Source: Liolophura sinensis (lineage: Eukaryota; Mollusca; Polyplacophora; Chitonida; Chitonidae). From it: DNA of 64,000 bases. The stretch spans positions 8,496,001 through 8,560,000 of the forward strand of contig NC_088300.1 of assembly GCF_032854445.1 (NCBI RefSeq). Direction: 5' to 3'. The notes beneath the pieces were generated by a model. That model worked only from the letters and a program-made list of their open reading frames with translations, made no database searches and was not told where the DNA came from. Positions 20,966 through 33,271 of the stretch are shown here, piece after piece. The position numbers and the translations under genes were made by a program. The stretch's first letter is position 1; every line of letters begins with the position of its first letter.

Positions 20966-21565
20966 ATGTAGTGTGATCTAGATATCAGCACCTAGATCTT
21001 GGCAATGTAGGTAATCTACATAGAATGGACTCTATGTGTGTTGTTTTAACATGTTTTACCATAGTAAATCACAATTTTTGTACAGATTACACTTAAATTT
21101 AACCTAGCCAGGTTCAATAATAAACATTTAACATTTTACATTCTTCGGTTACATATATAAGTGCCATGAGCGGTCTTGGAAGTGTTTTAAAGGTTACGTT
21201 TGCACCGGCGCGTACCTGGCTATCACACGGTTCTCTTACAGTCTCAGATTGTAGGTTGGTACTGGTAACATTCCAGAGCCATCGTAGCTTTGCCGATGAT
21301 ACACGCCTCGAGTAAACCTTGATGCCTCAGGTCACCAGTGAGTTTTCCACCATTACGGTCACTTCGTAATAACATTTAACTCCAAGCCGTCACCTGCTAG
21401 TCACAGAGCCTGTCGCGACCTTCAACCAAAAGTTAACGTCTGAATTTTGTCCTCAAGAAATTTGATTTTTTGTAAATAAATGAACTCGGATTGTGAATAA
21501 CAACATTGATACCTTTACGTGATAGTGTTGTGACATATAGAAATTACAAAAAAAAAAAGAAAGAG

Positions 21566-21777
21566 TGTGAGGCCGTAATGCTTAGAGCTCCCACCTTCTC
21601 CTATTTTATAAACGTTATGTTCAAGTCAGCTTGAACTCGATAGTGGACGAGTGAAGGTTTTAGTATGTCCTGCCCAGTTCTGAAGTCAAACTTGACGAGG
21701 TATTACATCACAATTTATCCAGTGTTTTAACGTTTGATGTTCCAGAAACCAACCCTGAACCCGGAACACCAGTAACA
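21566..21777 (+). repeat. 5' LTR (212 bp)
   Basis: TG...CA ends. Shares 'attacatcacaatttatcca' and 'ccagaaacca' blocks with the right LTR. The left flank ends AGAG, matching the base run after the right LTR. The sequence after it (starting tctggtgatcttgcc) sits where a primer-binding site should be; I could not assign the tRNA. Confidence 0.85.
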
Positions 21778-22049
21778 TCTGGTGATCTTGCCGGGGTTGA
21801 TTTATCATAGTTGTAAACATAACCAATTGACGACGAGAAAACTCAGATCCTGACGCAGTGATAAATGTTGTCCCGCTGATTGTAGATGATGGAAATGCAG
21901 GCCAGGAGCACCCTAACGATGGTACAAGTCACCACCACCATGACTCAAGATCTGAGACCGTTTCCCTGTATCGCAGAGAGTTGACACTGGTCAAATCATG
22001 AAGCTAAGCAACAAAAACTGTTTATGCCAGTCTCAACAGGCAAACTGAC

Positions 22050-22331
22050 ATGGGCTTGGAAAAGGGGAATTCCGAGAAGAACGTCATAGAAGCTATAATA
22101 AAGGCCATTAATCTAGGGGTTGGCCTGCGACGATACTTTGAGAGATGTGGTGACCTGAAGCTGTCAAAAGTGAGAAAGATGTCGCGGTTCACTATGATGA
22201 GAAGTGAGAAAGATGTCACTGGTCTCTATGATGAGAAGTCCAGAACTGAATTGTATGAGCAGCTTGTAACCTCAGCCCAAAAGCCACAGGAGAAGGCGCT
22301 AGACTTTGTCACCAATTTAAAAAACTTGTGA
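22050..22331 (+). pseudogene. Gag fragment of the Gypsy element
   Basis: About 93 residues ending in SRTELYEQLVTSAQKPQEKA and a D-F-V-x-x-L stretch. That is the usual C-terminal capsid helix pattern (ELY..L....Q...E...DFV) of Gypsy Gag proteins. Coding traces continue brokenly to about 22750, where CPHCRKSGNVCF looks like a worn Cys-rich, zinc-knuckle-like end. Confidence 0.6.
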
Positions 22332-22922
22332 CAAAGTATCCTATATGCCTCCAAAGATGAGGACTCGGCTCTGAGATGTGATTCTGTGCTCAGACATGAG
22401 TTAATGCCGTTGTTACAAGACAGGAGCATTACAGACGAAGACCTCTTAGAGTAAGGGGCCCACTGAACTAGAGCGTCGACAGGAACTGGGAGGACAAGGG
22501 TTACAACCTAAAGGGTATAGTGTGTCACAGCCTGAGGGTAGCACTGACAGCACCCCTAGTGATCCACAACCGAAGAAGAAGGAATTTTTATGGTCAGCGG
22601 AGATTAGTGAATTGAAAGCAGACATTGCGAAGCTAATGTCAACGTCAGCAAACAGGCAGTTATCGGATAAGTCAACAGGAGGGAAGGAAACAAACCGCAC
22701 CGGATGTCCTCACTGCCGTAAAAGTGGCAATGTGTGTTTCAGGTGAGCAGTCCACAACATTATAAGGTAGACTGTGATCAACCAGTTCCAAACAGACCCA
22801 ATGAGGTAAACTAGATTTGGCCATGACCAAGGGGGAAGTTGTGGCCATGCTGAATAACGAACTTCGTACTGAATGTAAGACTGTAAATGAAACATGCAAT
22901 TAACTATGAGGTATAGTTTGTG

Positions 22923-23230
22923 AGCTGTCACCAAAGGATAGAAATCGTCTTGTAAAATTGGCTGGTGAGAAATGCGAATTGAAGCGTATATTGGGTGGTC
23001 TAGGGACAGAAATCATGTGGGACAGCGGGTCACAGGTTTGTATAATGTTAAAACAGTGGCTAGATAAGAGTTTACCCAATGTTGATACCAAGTCTGTACA
23101 ATAGTTAGTGGGATCTAAAGACAGCCTTAAGCTGACAGCAACAAATGGGACAGTCATTCCATTTGAAGGTTGGATAGAAGTATCATTTCAGTCATTGTCA
23201 GCTGACAAAGTCAGTGTTTACTTATCCCTC
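22923..23230 (+). pseudogene. Retroviral-type aspartic protease fragment
   Basis: The frame contains WDSGSQVCIMLKQWL with the DSG active-site triad at 23021-23029, then, after a TAG at 23102-23104, LTATNGTVIPFEGWIEVSF in the same frame. This is the known DTG ... ANG...PYEGW order of Gypsy proteases. Confidence 0.65.
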
Positions 23231-23739
23231 AATTGATCGTCAATAACCCTGATATTAACTTGCTCATCACTGGATAAAATATAATTGAACACTACATGAA
23301 GGGTGTCAGTAAGTGTAAATTGGGAAAAACAAAATTTACTAGCTTGTCAGTTTATAAACCAGTCTGTGCCTCATGTCAGTAATGTAAAGGCAAAGGAAAT
23401 CGTCCAGCTCTTGGAGATTCATGGTAGTGACATTGGCACAGTCAAGGTGTGCAAAGGTTATGTTATCATACCCAGAGGCACAACAACACCCATTAAGAAT
23501 TGTTGATAATGACATAAATGCCATATTAGAACCTAGTGTGGAAGAAGTTTAGCTTGATGGCTTACAGGTTAATGAGACTCCAGTAACACTTCAAAAGGTC
23601 TCTATGGTCAGAATTAAGGTCAGTGTTAGCAACACTACAGCACTTTTTTCAGTGCGAGGATGACATGGGCTGCATCAAGGAACTGGAAATGGACATAAAC
23701 TTAGTAGACCCGGCTCCATTTTAGTGGAGTTATATTTCC

Positions 23740-24365
23740 ATATCATTCATTCCCTTCGTGTGAATACTTGCAGGACCTTATCAGACGTGGATGGATCCAG
23801 AGGTCCAGATCAGCCTATTCGTCAACAGTTGTTTGTGTAAGACAGACTGATGGAACGTTACGGCTATCACCACTAGGGCGTCTCACGTGTGTCATGTGAC
23901 TCAAGATCGTACACAGCACATTTCACCCCTGATGGATTGTACGAGTGAACCGAAATTCCAGTTGGGCTAACAAATGCACCGGCATCATTTCAACGATTGA
24001 TGAACGCCTGCTCAGAAGGACTTTCCCACATCAGCCTGCCATACCAAGGTGAGATCATTGTCTTCAGTAAAGCTTTTGAACAGCACATCAAGAAGGTTCA
24101 AAGTGTACTTAGGCGTTTGAAGAAGTTTGGAGTAAAAATGAAGCCATCAAAGTGGAAGCTCTTCCGGAACGAGGTGAAGTACCGTGGCCACACTCTCAGT
24201 GCAAGTGGATACCGGATTGACTCAGCTAACATTGAGGCAGTGCAGATATTGAAAGACCAGCAACCCACAACGGTAAGAAAAGGATTGGGCTTCATTGGGT
24301 ATTACCATCGGTACTTACCTGACTTAAGCCGTCGAGCCAAACGACACTTTGACTTGTTGAAAGGG
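23740..24365 (+). pseudogene. Reverse transcriptase remnant of the Gypsy element
   Basis: The N-terminal trace reads LIRRGWIQRSRSAYSSTVVC, then VRQTDGTLRLS, the standard start of the Gypsy RT palm. After frame breaks, 23997-24360 gives EIIVFSKAFEQHIKKVQSVL, KMKPSKWKLF and GFIGYYHRYLPDLSRRAK. The expected Y-x-D-D is changed to Y-x-G-E before IIVFS, so the active site is lost. Confidence 0.8.
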
Positions 24366-24734
24366 AATGGACCTACAGTTAAATCAGTTAGAAAGCAGAA
24401 GAGTAATCAGATACCGTCAAGTACCAAGATCACCTGGATCCTTGGCCATCAGTCAGTGTTGTAAGGCTTGATCGACTCGCTCGTGAGTTTTGAACAGTGA
24501 TAGGTAGAACAGTATTAGGTGTGTTGGAAAATGATAGGGTTTTAGATATGCAGAGGGATAGGGTCAGACGTTCAGGTGATATAGGACTGTCGGTCTTGAC
24601 GCTTATATTAATGTAATGACCTATCTGAACACTGAGGAATTTTCCATAATACACAAGAAGGCTTCGCCTTAACGTCTGGGAGCAGCGTTGTACCAACTTT
24701 AGGATGATGTGAGAGATATTGTTTACGGCTCTCG

Positions 24735-24800
24735 TACGTTAAGTCTAGCTGAAACTAACTATCACATGTTTGCTGGTAAACTGAAGTTTTGGCACATAGA
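24735..24800 (+). pseudogene. RNase H trace
   Basis: SRTLSLAETNYHMFAGKLKF corresponds to the conserved S-R-x-L-x-x-A-E-x-N-Y RNase H stretch of Gypsy polyproteins. It stops abruptly at an apparent insertion at about 24803. Confidence 0.6.
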
Positions 24801-24802
24801 TG

Positions 24803-25250
24803 GTGTTACGACCCAAACTGTCTGTATTATAAAGAGATGGCTTGTTCGAAATACACGACAGTTTAGCCGCACAAAAAGGTAACCAAAACCAGCTGATTTT
24901 ATTTTACAACAATTTATTAGCTTTAACAAGAACAGATAATAAGACTTATACAAATACTAAAGTACTTAAGTTTAACAAGAAAGGATAGCAGTATCTATAC
25001 AAATACTAAAGTACTTACAGTGTCAAGTCCAAACGGACGCATATATTCCACAATATATACCACACAGGCATAAATGCTCAGAGGCAAATTCACAAGAGGG
25101 AAAATCCACAGTATAACTGAGTGTATGACGAAATATACACAAAATTCCACAGACAGGGTCCGTGTACTAATAAGCACTGACATAGACAATCAGAAATGGA
25201 GCTGTTGTGGAACAGTTCGTTGTTCCTCGAGTCTACAGGAAGATCATTCT
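24803..25250. mobile_element. Probable nested insertion within the Gypsy element
   Basis: The retroelement coding sequence is interrupted by AT-rich DNA beginning tgttacgaccc with a nearby attataaaga. This is an LTR-like opening with a TATA-like box. Inside, 'tatacaaatactaaagtact' occurs twice about 52 bp apart. Integrase-like sequence resumes by about 25264. The right end and a target duplication were not identified, so a solo or partial LTR is only a suggestion. Confidence 0.35.
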
Positions 25251-25263
25251 ACGAAACCGGGAG

Positions 25264-25949
25264 TGCCACTTTAGCCCATCGGCACCACCGCTCCCATGAA
25301 GGTTGTATCCATTGATTTTCTTTACCTAGAGCAAAGCCGAGGTGGATACGAATACCTTTTTGTTGTTATTTATGTCCTACAACCAACCAATCAGCTGAAG
25401 GAGTTCGACAACGCCCTACTTCACCAGCTGGAGGTGATAGCAGGTATCACTCCAAGCTGTACAATGCAATATAATTCTCAAGGGAGCCGCCAGGTGGACA
25501 AGTTTAACAGGACTGTGCTGAATGTGCCCCGAGCCCTAAATGAGGAACACAAGTGTAATAGGAAAGTCGACCTTCCAAGGCTAGTTCACGCATACAGTCG
25601 CACTCGGCATGAAAGGACAGGACTTTTGCCTTTCCGTCTCTTGTTCGGATGTAACCATAGGATCCAAATGAAACTTATGTTTGGACTTGGCAACAAAGGA
25701 GGCTCTGAAGATCATGCAACATACGCCCGAAAGTGGTCAGAGTGGATGCGGGAAGTTTACACCTTGCCACGAAGTGCGCGGAGAAAACTGCAGGGAAGAT
25801 ATAATCGCGGTGCGAGATTTACCTACCCGAAGCAAGGAGAACGAGTCCTTGCACGAAATCCTACTGCACGAGGTGGTCCACGGAAGCTGATATCCCTAAA
25901 GAAGATGTTGTTCACATTTGTATGGGAGATGGGTGAACCCAGTATATAA
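25264..25949 (+). pseudogene. Integrase remnant of the Gypsy element
   Basis: Starts with PMKVVSIDFLYLEQSRGGYE, the first catalytic Asp region, then jumps to TPSCTMQYNSQGSRQVDKFN, the region after the second Asp. The stretch that should carry the second Asp is missing, so an internal deletion is evident. It continues with LVHAYSRTRHERTGLLPFRL and a GERVLARN-type C-terminal module. Confidence 0.78.
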
Positions 25950-26383
25950 AGCAAAGACAGAAACATGTGTTGGTCGTACTCGATGTCTGCATCGAAACTT
26001 TTTGTTTCCAATAAGGACTGCAAGACAACACTCCCAGGGTTCCGACAAAGCACCTCACTAAACTTACCAAGCAGAAAGTAGTTCCCAGTCCTACGCATTG
26101 TGAATCGGAAGCATACAATGCGGCCGATACAAGTTTTGTTAATGTCTGTGTACCTCAACAGTGCATAGACTATAAAGTATCACTTGATACCCGACAGAAC
26201 TTCGGGGAGAAGAATTTACCGGAGTAACAAGTGATAACAGACCGTTACCACAACGAGAGTATGTCTGTCAGTTTTATTACTCACTGTCTATAAGTTGACG
26301 TTCTTTCAATTGTCATAAGTTTTTTCTTTCACTTTTCAAAATTTTGTAAATGTCGAGACGACATTTGAATTTGTAGGGGAGTG

Positions 26384-26575
26384 TGTGAATGTTTAGATCC
26401 CCCACCCTCATTATGTACAAGTTGGACATCATCATGATACTGGACGAGTTATGGGTTTGGTATGTCCTGCCTCTTCCTGCCGTTAGACTTTACGAGGTGT
26501 TACATCACAATTTATCCAGTGTCTTATTCCTTGATGTTTCCAGAAACCAATCCTAAACCCGGAATACCCGTAACA
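26384..26575 (+). repeat. 3' LTR with preceding polypurine tract
   Basis: Preceded by gtaggggag, a short polypurine tract. The first base could be 26382 or 26384 because of a TGTGTG run. Ends GTAACA, then AGAG. Divergent from the left LTR by substitutions and small indels. Confidence 0.82.
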
Positions 26576-26600
26576 AGAGCAAAGGATCAAAGACCACGAC

Positions 26601-26659
26601 AAGGTGTCCAACACCACGTGTGATGGTGTCTTCAACACGCCATTGGTGTTGGACACCTT
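26601..26659. repeat. Perfect 16-bp inverted repeat (hairpin) with 27-nt loop
   Basis: The arms aaggtgtccaacacca (26601-26616) and tggtgttggacacctt (26644-26659) are exact reverse complements. The left arm lies 22 bp beyond the right LTR's target duplication. No T-run follows and no gene ends here, so a terminator role is unlikely. Confidence 0.85.
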
Positions 26660-28234
26660 GGTGTGGTGTTGGGGGATCCTTTTTCTCTTCACAGAGCATT
26701 TTCGTGTCACTTAAGTGGGAAACAGGCCCCCTAGGTCTACTCTGTAAAAATCCTCGCTCTATCCACAGCTCGAAAGTCGTGACCTTTGCCACACAAGCCA
26801 CTGCTTTATGCACGCTTACTACACATTTATTTGCAATGTTGCGCGCGCGTAATTTGCCCTTATCATATCATAATGTCTTCATGTCATCATGTAAATTTCC
26901 CTCGCCGTCGACCAGACATGTGCATACAATATCTTCTGGCGTAAGGCCGTAACTGGCTCAGCGGTTGTTGGAGGAGGATCCCGGAGTGTCACGGATTACC
27001 AAATTACTGACGAACTTTACAACAGATGACATAAAAGAGAAAAACCGTCAACTTATTATTGGGAGTGAATAATTTTGTGAAAATAATGATTAAGCGTAAT
27101 AACTGTCTCTGACGCATTCTTCTGAGCCGTAACGGGGACATGGTGAAGGAAGAGACAAGGAAGGAAGGGAAGAAAAAAAAAGAGTTTTTTTGCCAGAGTT
27201 TAGAAGTCGGGGAGCCAAGTTTAAAGGTCGGTGTCACGAGTTTTTCAGTCGGGGTCCATGGCCCAGCTGTTGGAAAGTGTATTAGCTAATACTTGTATGA
27301 AGTCATATATTTAAGATTTAGCAAAATTGAGCAATCAATGCAGTTGTCCGAAGTCAAAGTATAAGACCAGTAGATTTAGTTCATGTTTCATTTACTGTTA
27401 CGTAATTATGATGGGGCAAAGTACAAAACTGAATACTTGGCTTAAAGTTAAATCTGCTATTAAGTCTTTGAAACAGATTTGAACAACCGGGCCCAGAGTT
27501 TGAAAGTTGGGGCCCCTACTTAATTGACCGTTTGCAATGATAGTTGTTGCGCCAGTGAAATATATGTAGCAGGCTACTGCCTGGTCGTTAATGCCAGTAT
27601 GCAAATGAGCAACTACTGCAGCTCACGAATTATTATGTTCTGCCAAATTTCATCTTATACGACAGGAAAAGCCATCACAATCACGATTTATAGCATAATT
27701 CAACACTCCTATACCACTGAAAGTGTAAACATAATTCTTCACTTAAAGAATTAGATTTTCTCTTTTAATCTTTCCCCCATTCTCCAATTTTTAAAATATT
27801 TTTCACCATGTCACTTTTACGGCTCCGTAGAACTCTATACAGCTTGAAAGGTTGAAACGATTACCGCCACCTGTCTTCAGGGGGAGGGTGCCAGCCAGGT
27901 TAAAAATGTTGTAGTTGTTTTTTTCCTTCTTCCTCGTTAACGTCAATCATGGTCATTACGACATCGCGACGTTCCAAAATCTAACAAAGACATGCCATGG
28001 CGCTTTGAGCAAATTATGGGCACAATCATCAATATCACCAAGAATTAAGTCCGATAACTTTCAGTTCCATATCAAAAGCCTTTGTAATTCATGTTTTTAA
28101 TAAGCTTACAACTTCCCCAGAGACCAACTGAACATTTCTCAGTTGTTGTAGTCGTTTATCAACGTCGGATTTAATCATAGATTCTTTGATAAAGATGGAG
28201 ATTGTGCTAATTTCAAGCAAACACTGATTGTATG
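26660..28234. other. No gene recognised
   Basis: AT-rich DNA with short ORFs only. A purine run lies near 27150-27185. I see no SINE or tandem array here. Confidence 0.45.
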
Positions 28235-29110
28235 ACGACGTTAAAGATTGGCTCAGTACAGTTTTACAGACTGACTGTTTGACAACGATAAATACTGTGC
28301 TCAGTCCAGTCTTATAGACTGACCGTTTGACAACGATAAATACTGTGCTCAGTCCAATCTTATAGACTGACTTGTTTGACAACGATAAATACTGTGCTCA
28401 GTCCAATCTTACAGACTGAATGTTCGACAAGGCTAAATATTGTGCTCAGTTCAATCTTATAGACTGAATGTTCGACAAGGCTAAATATTGTGCTCAGTCC
28501 AGTGTTATAGACTGAATGTTTGACAAGGCTAAATATTGTGCTCAGTCCAGTCTTATAGACTGAATGTTTGACAAGGCTAAATATTGTGCTCAGTCCAGTC
28601 TTATAGAATGAATGTTTGACAACGCGAAATATTGTGCTCAGTCCAGCCTTATAGACTGAATGTTTGACAATGATAAAGATCGTGCTTTGTCCAGTATTAT
28701 AGACTGATTGTTTGATAACGATAAATATTGTGCTCAGGCCCAGTATAAACTGACTTTGACAACGATAAAGATTGTGGTGTCTAGTGTTATAGACTGACTG
28801 TTTGACAGCGATAAATATTCTACTCAGTTCAGGATGAACTGACTGTTTGACAATGACAAAGATTGTGCCGTCTAGTATTATAGACTGATTGTTTGACAAG
28901 GAGATATATTGTACTCAGTCCAGGAAAGACAGACAGACTGACAGTGATAAATATTGTGCTGTCTAGAATTATAGACTCACTGTTTGACAACGACACATAT
29001 TGTACTCCGTTCAGGACAGACTGACTGTTTGATAACGATAAAGACTGTGCTGTCTAGCATTATAGACTGACTGTTTAACATCGATAAACATCGTGCTCTG
29101 TCCAGTCTTG
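28235..29110. repeat. Minisatellite, about 57 bp units
   Basis: Units contain 'atagactgaatgtttgacaa', then an aaatattgtgctcagtcc part. The central units are 57 bp, a multiple of three, so the minus strand stays open for 179 codons (28360-28899) with a 19-residue repeat (KHSVYKTGLSTIFSLV). I treat that ORF as a by-product: there is no promoter, no splice context and the array edges drift. Confidence 0.9.
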
Positions 29111-30190
29111 TACAATACATACATCATACAGATCAGTTTAATGAGCGGCAATCCTGTTAAGACGGCACAGAATGTAATTTATATAATCCTTATTTGACAT
29201 CTTACTGAAGACGTTCCCTTATTCGATGATAGCCATGGACTATATTCATCAAGCGTCTTAAGACTTAAGTCAAGATTTCAAACACTGCTGCAAGTAAAAT
29301 GATTTTGCACTAGGCAGTCTTAAATTTGTACACTAATTCCTAACTATAGAACAGTGTACAGATCACAGTTTGAGGGCTTTTCTGTTCCGAGTTTAACTTT
29401 TTTAGCACTTGCAATTTATCACTGAAGTCTTAAGTTCCCATATGAAATACGAGCCCAGAATTATGGGTTTATGATAGTTTTGTATCCGGAGTAGAGCATC
29501 TCGAGCTTTGCACATCTGTATTTTCTCAAGAGCTTTCGTATTTAGTTCCGCTGAGGCAGAAATCAGTTATAGCTACCATAACCTAAGATTTTGAGCATAT
29601 GTTAACTAAAGGCGATTTATTTCTGGCTTTGTGTCGGTTACAGGATAATTTTGGACTAAACTTCACAAAACTTTCGCACCTATGCATTTGTTCGCCTTAA
29701 AGGATTCCACAAATCATCACTGAAGAAGAAATCAAATACACGACGTCATACAACACGTCATGCCATATGTAAGCCTTTGAAGTCCAATGAGGAAGAAATG
29801 TGGCTTACCTGTTCAGATACAGGTATGCAAAATCATATCGTCATTAATAATATGAATAATAAATAAAATATTACACAGTAAACATTGTAAATATTACACA
29901 GTAAATATTTTTCGAGCAAAAGGTTGAAATAATAAACCAACAGGTTTTAGGCACTTTCAGAAAATAGCATCCTCGTTATAATGCGAAATTCTGCCCTTCC
30001 GCAATAACTAATTGTTTTAGTAGTTCCAATGCACCAGAATATCGAAAATTAATGTACGCACGAAAAATAATCAGCATTACCTTATACAAATGTAGAAAGC
30101 AATATTATGACGTCACAAAATATTTCACATGTGTCACCAATATGTGGGATATCCGGTTGACCTATTTGTAACAACATGGTTTTTTATTGG
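29111..30190. other. No gene recognised
   Basis: Unique-looking AT-rich sequence between two tandem arrays. No ORF of note. Confidence 0.45.
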
Positions 30191-30790
30191 TCATATGCGT
30201 CCTGGTCACTGCGTCCTCTGTGGGCTTAGAGGAGAGACACAGAAACTTAATAATCCATCCTGATCACTACGTCCTGTACATGGTCTGAGGGGAGACACGG
30301 GAACTTGGTAATCCACCCTGATTACTGTGTCCTGTACATGGTCGGGGCCTCCTTGGCTCAGTCGGTTAGCGCGCTAGCGCAGCGTAATGACCCAGGAGTC
30401 TCTCACCAATGCGGTCACCAGCAGCTCATGTTGGCTTCCTCTCCGGCCATACGTGGGAAGGTCTGCAGCAACCTGCGGATGGTCGTGGGTTTCTCCCGGG
30501 CTCTGCCCGGTTTCCTCCCACCATAATGCTGGCCGCCGTCGTATAAGTGAAATATTCCTGAGAACGGCGTAAAGCACCAATTAAATAAATAAATAAATCC
30601 TGTACATGGTCAGAGAAGAGACGCGGAGACTTGGTAATCCATCCTGATCACTGCGTCCTGTACATAGTTAGAAGGGAGACACGGAGACAGGGTAATCCAC
30701 CCTGATCACTGTGTCCTGTACATAGTCAGAGGGGAGACACGGAGACTTGGTAATCCACCCTGATCACTGCGTCCTGTACGTGGTTACAGG
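30190..30790. repeat. Tandem array, about 62 bp units, split by a SINE
   Basis: Units read 'aatccaccctgatcactg' then cgtcctgtacatggtc and gaggggagacacgg. The array runs 30190-30343, is interrupted by a SINE, and resumes at 30599-30790. Confidence 0.85.
30344..30598 (+). mobile_element. tRNA-derived SINE, full length
   Basis: The head begins ggggcctccttggctcagtc and has A-box-like ctcagtcggttagcgcgc. Body 'ctgcggatggtcgtgggttt', 3' end with cggcgtaaagcaccaatt and an AAAT tail. Flanked by cctgtacatggtc on both sides, though that word also belongs to the host array unit. Pol III-type internal promoter expected from the family type. Confidence 0.88.
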
Positions 30791-31037
30791 TGAAATGATA
30801 ACACTTAGAAACGACAGCCCATAAGAATTCAGACAGTTTACATTTCACAACAATTTTCAAGGTCCGATGAAAGCCTCTTGTTTTGGCAAAGCCAGTTCAC
30901 CATCTGGCTTTTCTGAAATACATAAGAAAAATTTTAAAAGGACAATCTCTCACCTCGTATACAATCAATAATGACAAAATGCACTGAATGAAACTCCACT
31001 CACCTGAGAAAATATTGTTTTATGTGGCTGACTGTTG

Positions 31038-31207
31038 GATTTATTTAAGCCGTATGCAGAAATATTTTATTTATACGACGGCGGCCAGCATTATGGTGGG
31101 ATGGAACTGGATATAAACCGCGGGAAACCGATGACCATCCGCAGGTTACCGACAGGCCTTCCCACGTATGTCTAGACAAGAAGCCAGCATGAGCTGGACT
31201 TGAACCT
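31038..31207 (-). mobile_element. SINE, partial, minus orientation
   Basis: Contains 'acgacggcggccagcattat', 'gaccatccgcaggttacc' and 'ccagcatgagctggacttg'. This is the reverse complement of the main SINE body; the tRNA-like head is missing and the tail region is shortened. Confidence 0.8.
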
Positions 31208-31454
31208 ACCGTAACTGTCTGATTGATTCATTAATTGGTATTTAATACTGTTCTCAAAGACCTTTGTGAACGCTGCCAGGTTTATGTGTGAAAGGTAACC
31301 TGTCCTTACCGACCTTCGCCACATACCTGGCAACACCCTTGACAAAAACACACTGGAAACAGCGAGAGCTAGATCCAAAGCTTGGATCTCATTGTTGAAG
31401 AACACGACTGTCACGGCGAGTCAGCTCTTTCACCATGTGGGTAAGCGAGACCAC

Positions 31455-32230
31455 GTGTGGATAACTATGTAGGTGTGCTAAAACTGCTCATGTAACAGGA
31501 GACCACTTGTGGCTAACTTTGTAGGTGTGCTTAAGACACCCATGGAACTGAGATTTAGGTGTGCTAAACCTGCGCATGGAACCCCATGACAATATGCATC
31601 TATAAACTGTGTTTAGGTGTGCTAAACCTGAACCCGGTGACAATATGTGTCTAACTATGTGTAGGTGTGCTAAACCTGCGCTTGGAACCCGGTGATATTA
31701 TGTGTCTGTGTGTAGGTGTACTAAACCTGCGCATGTAGCCCCGTGACAATATGTGTCTAACTGTGTGTAGGTGTGCTAAACCTGCTCATGAAACTCCGTG
31801 ATAATATGTATCCAACTGTGTGCAGGTGTGCTAAACCTGCTCATGTAGCGCCGTGACAATATGTGTCTGTGTGTAGGTGTGCTAAACCTGCTCACGGAAC
31901 CCGGTGACAATATGTATCTAATTGTGTGTAGATATGCTAAACCTGATCATGTAACCCCGTGACAATATGTGTCTAACTCTGTGTAGGTGTGCTAAACCTG
32001 CTCATGGAACCCCGTGACAATATGTATCTAACTGTGAGCAGGTGTGCTAAACCTGCTCATGGCACCCCGTGACAATATGTATCCAATTGTGTGTAGGTGT
32101 GCTTAAGCTGATCATGGAACCCTGTGACAATATGTGTCTAACTGTGTGTATGTGTGCTAAACCTAGTCATGGAACCCGGTGACGAAATTTATCTAACTTT
32201 GCGAAGGTGTGTAGGTGTGTAGTTGTGTAC
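31455..32230. repeat. Minisatellite, about 55-60 bp units
   Basis: Units contain gtgtaggtgtgctaaacctg, then ctcatggaaccccgtgacaa and tatgtgtctaact. About 13 units with length variation. Confidence 0.9.
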
Positions 32231-32232
32231 TA

Positions 32233-32484
32233 TTTATTGATTTATTTATTTGATTGGTGTTTTACGCTATACTCAAGAATATCTCATTTATAAGACGGCG
32301 GCCAGCATTATGGTGGGAGGAAACCGGCAGTGCCCGGGGGAAACCCACGACCATCCGCAGGTTGCTGGAAAACCTTCCCACGTATGGCCGGAGAGGAAGC
32401 CAGCATGGGCTGGACTTGAACTCACAGCGACCGCATTGGTGAGAGACCCCTGGGTCATTACGCTGCGCTAGCGCGCTAACCAAC
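32233..32484 (-). mobile_element. tRNA-derived SINE with target-site duplication
   Basis: Full-length minus copy. The tail (tttatttatttgattggtg) is on the left, and the head ends gctagcgcgctaacc on the right. A 12-bp direct repeat agttgtgtacta flanks it (32221-32232 and 32485-32496), a clear retrotransposition signature. Confidence 0.9.
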
Positions 32485-33271
32485 AGTTGTGTACTAAAGC
32501 AACTCATAAAAATACAGGCTAAATATGGCTAAATAAGGGAAGTTCAAGACCATCCGCACGTTCCTGCCAGAACTATTCACGTACAGTTTCCTCAACAGGA
32601 GCTGGACTTCAACACAGCGATCTCATTGGTGATAGGATGCTGGGTCATTCACAGGAGACGATATGTGGCTACTCTGTAGGTTTGCTCAACCTGAGCTGGA
32701 CGTCAACACAGCGATCGCATTGGTGAAGGGATACTGGGTCATTCAGAGGAGACCATATATGGCTACTGTGTAGCTTTGCTCAACAGGAGCTGGACTTCAA
32801 CAGAGCGATCTCATTGGTCGAGGTTCCTGGGTCATTCAGAGGAGACGATATGTGGCTACTGTGTAGGTTTGCTCAACATGAGCTGGATTTCAACACAGCC
32901 ATCGCATTGGTGAGGGAATCCTCGGTCATTCAGAGGAGACCAAATGTTGCTACTGTGTAGCTTTGCTCAACAGGAGCTGGACTTCAACACAGCGATCTCA
33001 TTGGTGAAGGGATCGTGATTCATTCAGAGGAGACCATGTGTGGCTACTGTTGAGGTTTGCTCAACATGATCTGGACTTTCACACAGCGATCTCACTAGTG
33101 ATGGGCTCCTGGGTCATTTAGAGGAGAGGATATGTGGCTACTGTGTAGGTTTGCTCAACATGAGCTGGACTTCAGTACAGCGATCTCATTGGTGATGGGC
33201 TCCTGGGTCATTCAGAGGAGACCATATGTGGCTACTATATACCTTTATGTTGAGCTGAACTTCAACATAGC

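Larger units (their letters stand above)
21566..26575 (+). mobile_element. Ty3/Gypsy-type LTR retrotransposon, degraded
   Basis: Two related LTRs (21566-21777 and 26384-26575) begin TGTG and end GTAACA. They are bounded by a 4-bp AGAG duplication at 21562-21565 and 26576-26579. The order gag, protease, reverse transcriptase, RNase H, integrase on the plus strand is that of Ty3/Gypsy elements. All domains carry stops or frameshifts. The catalytic aspartates of the RT are replaced, and the central part of integrase is missing. LTR divergence is visible by eye, so the insertion is old. It cannot be active. Confidence 0.85.

Noticed and set aside
28360-28899. 179-codon ORF with 19-residue repeats
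   Set aside because: Generated by 57-bp units. Frame is lost where unit length changes, and no gene context is present.
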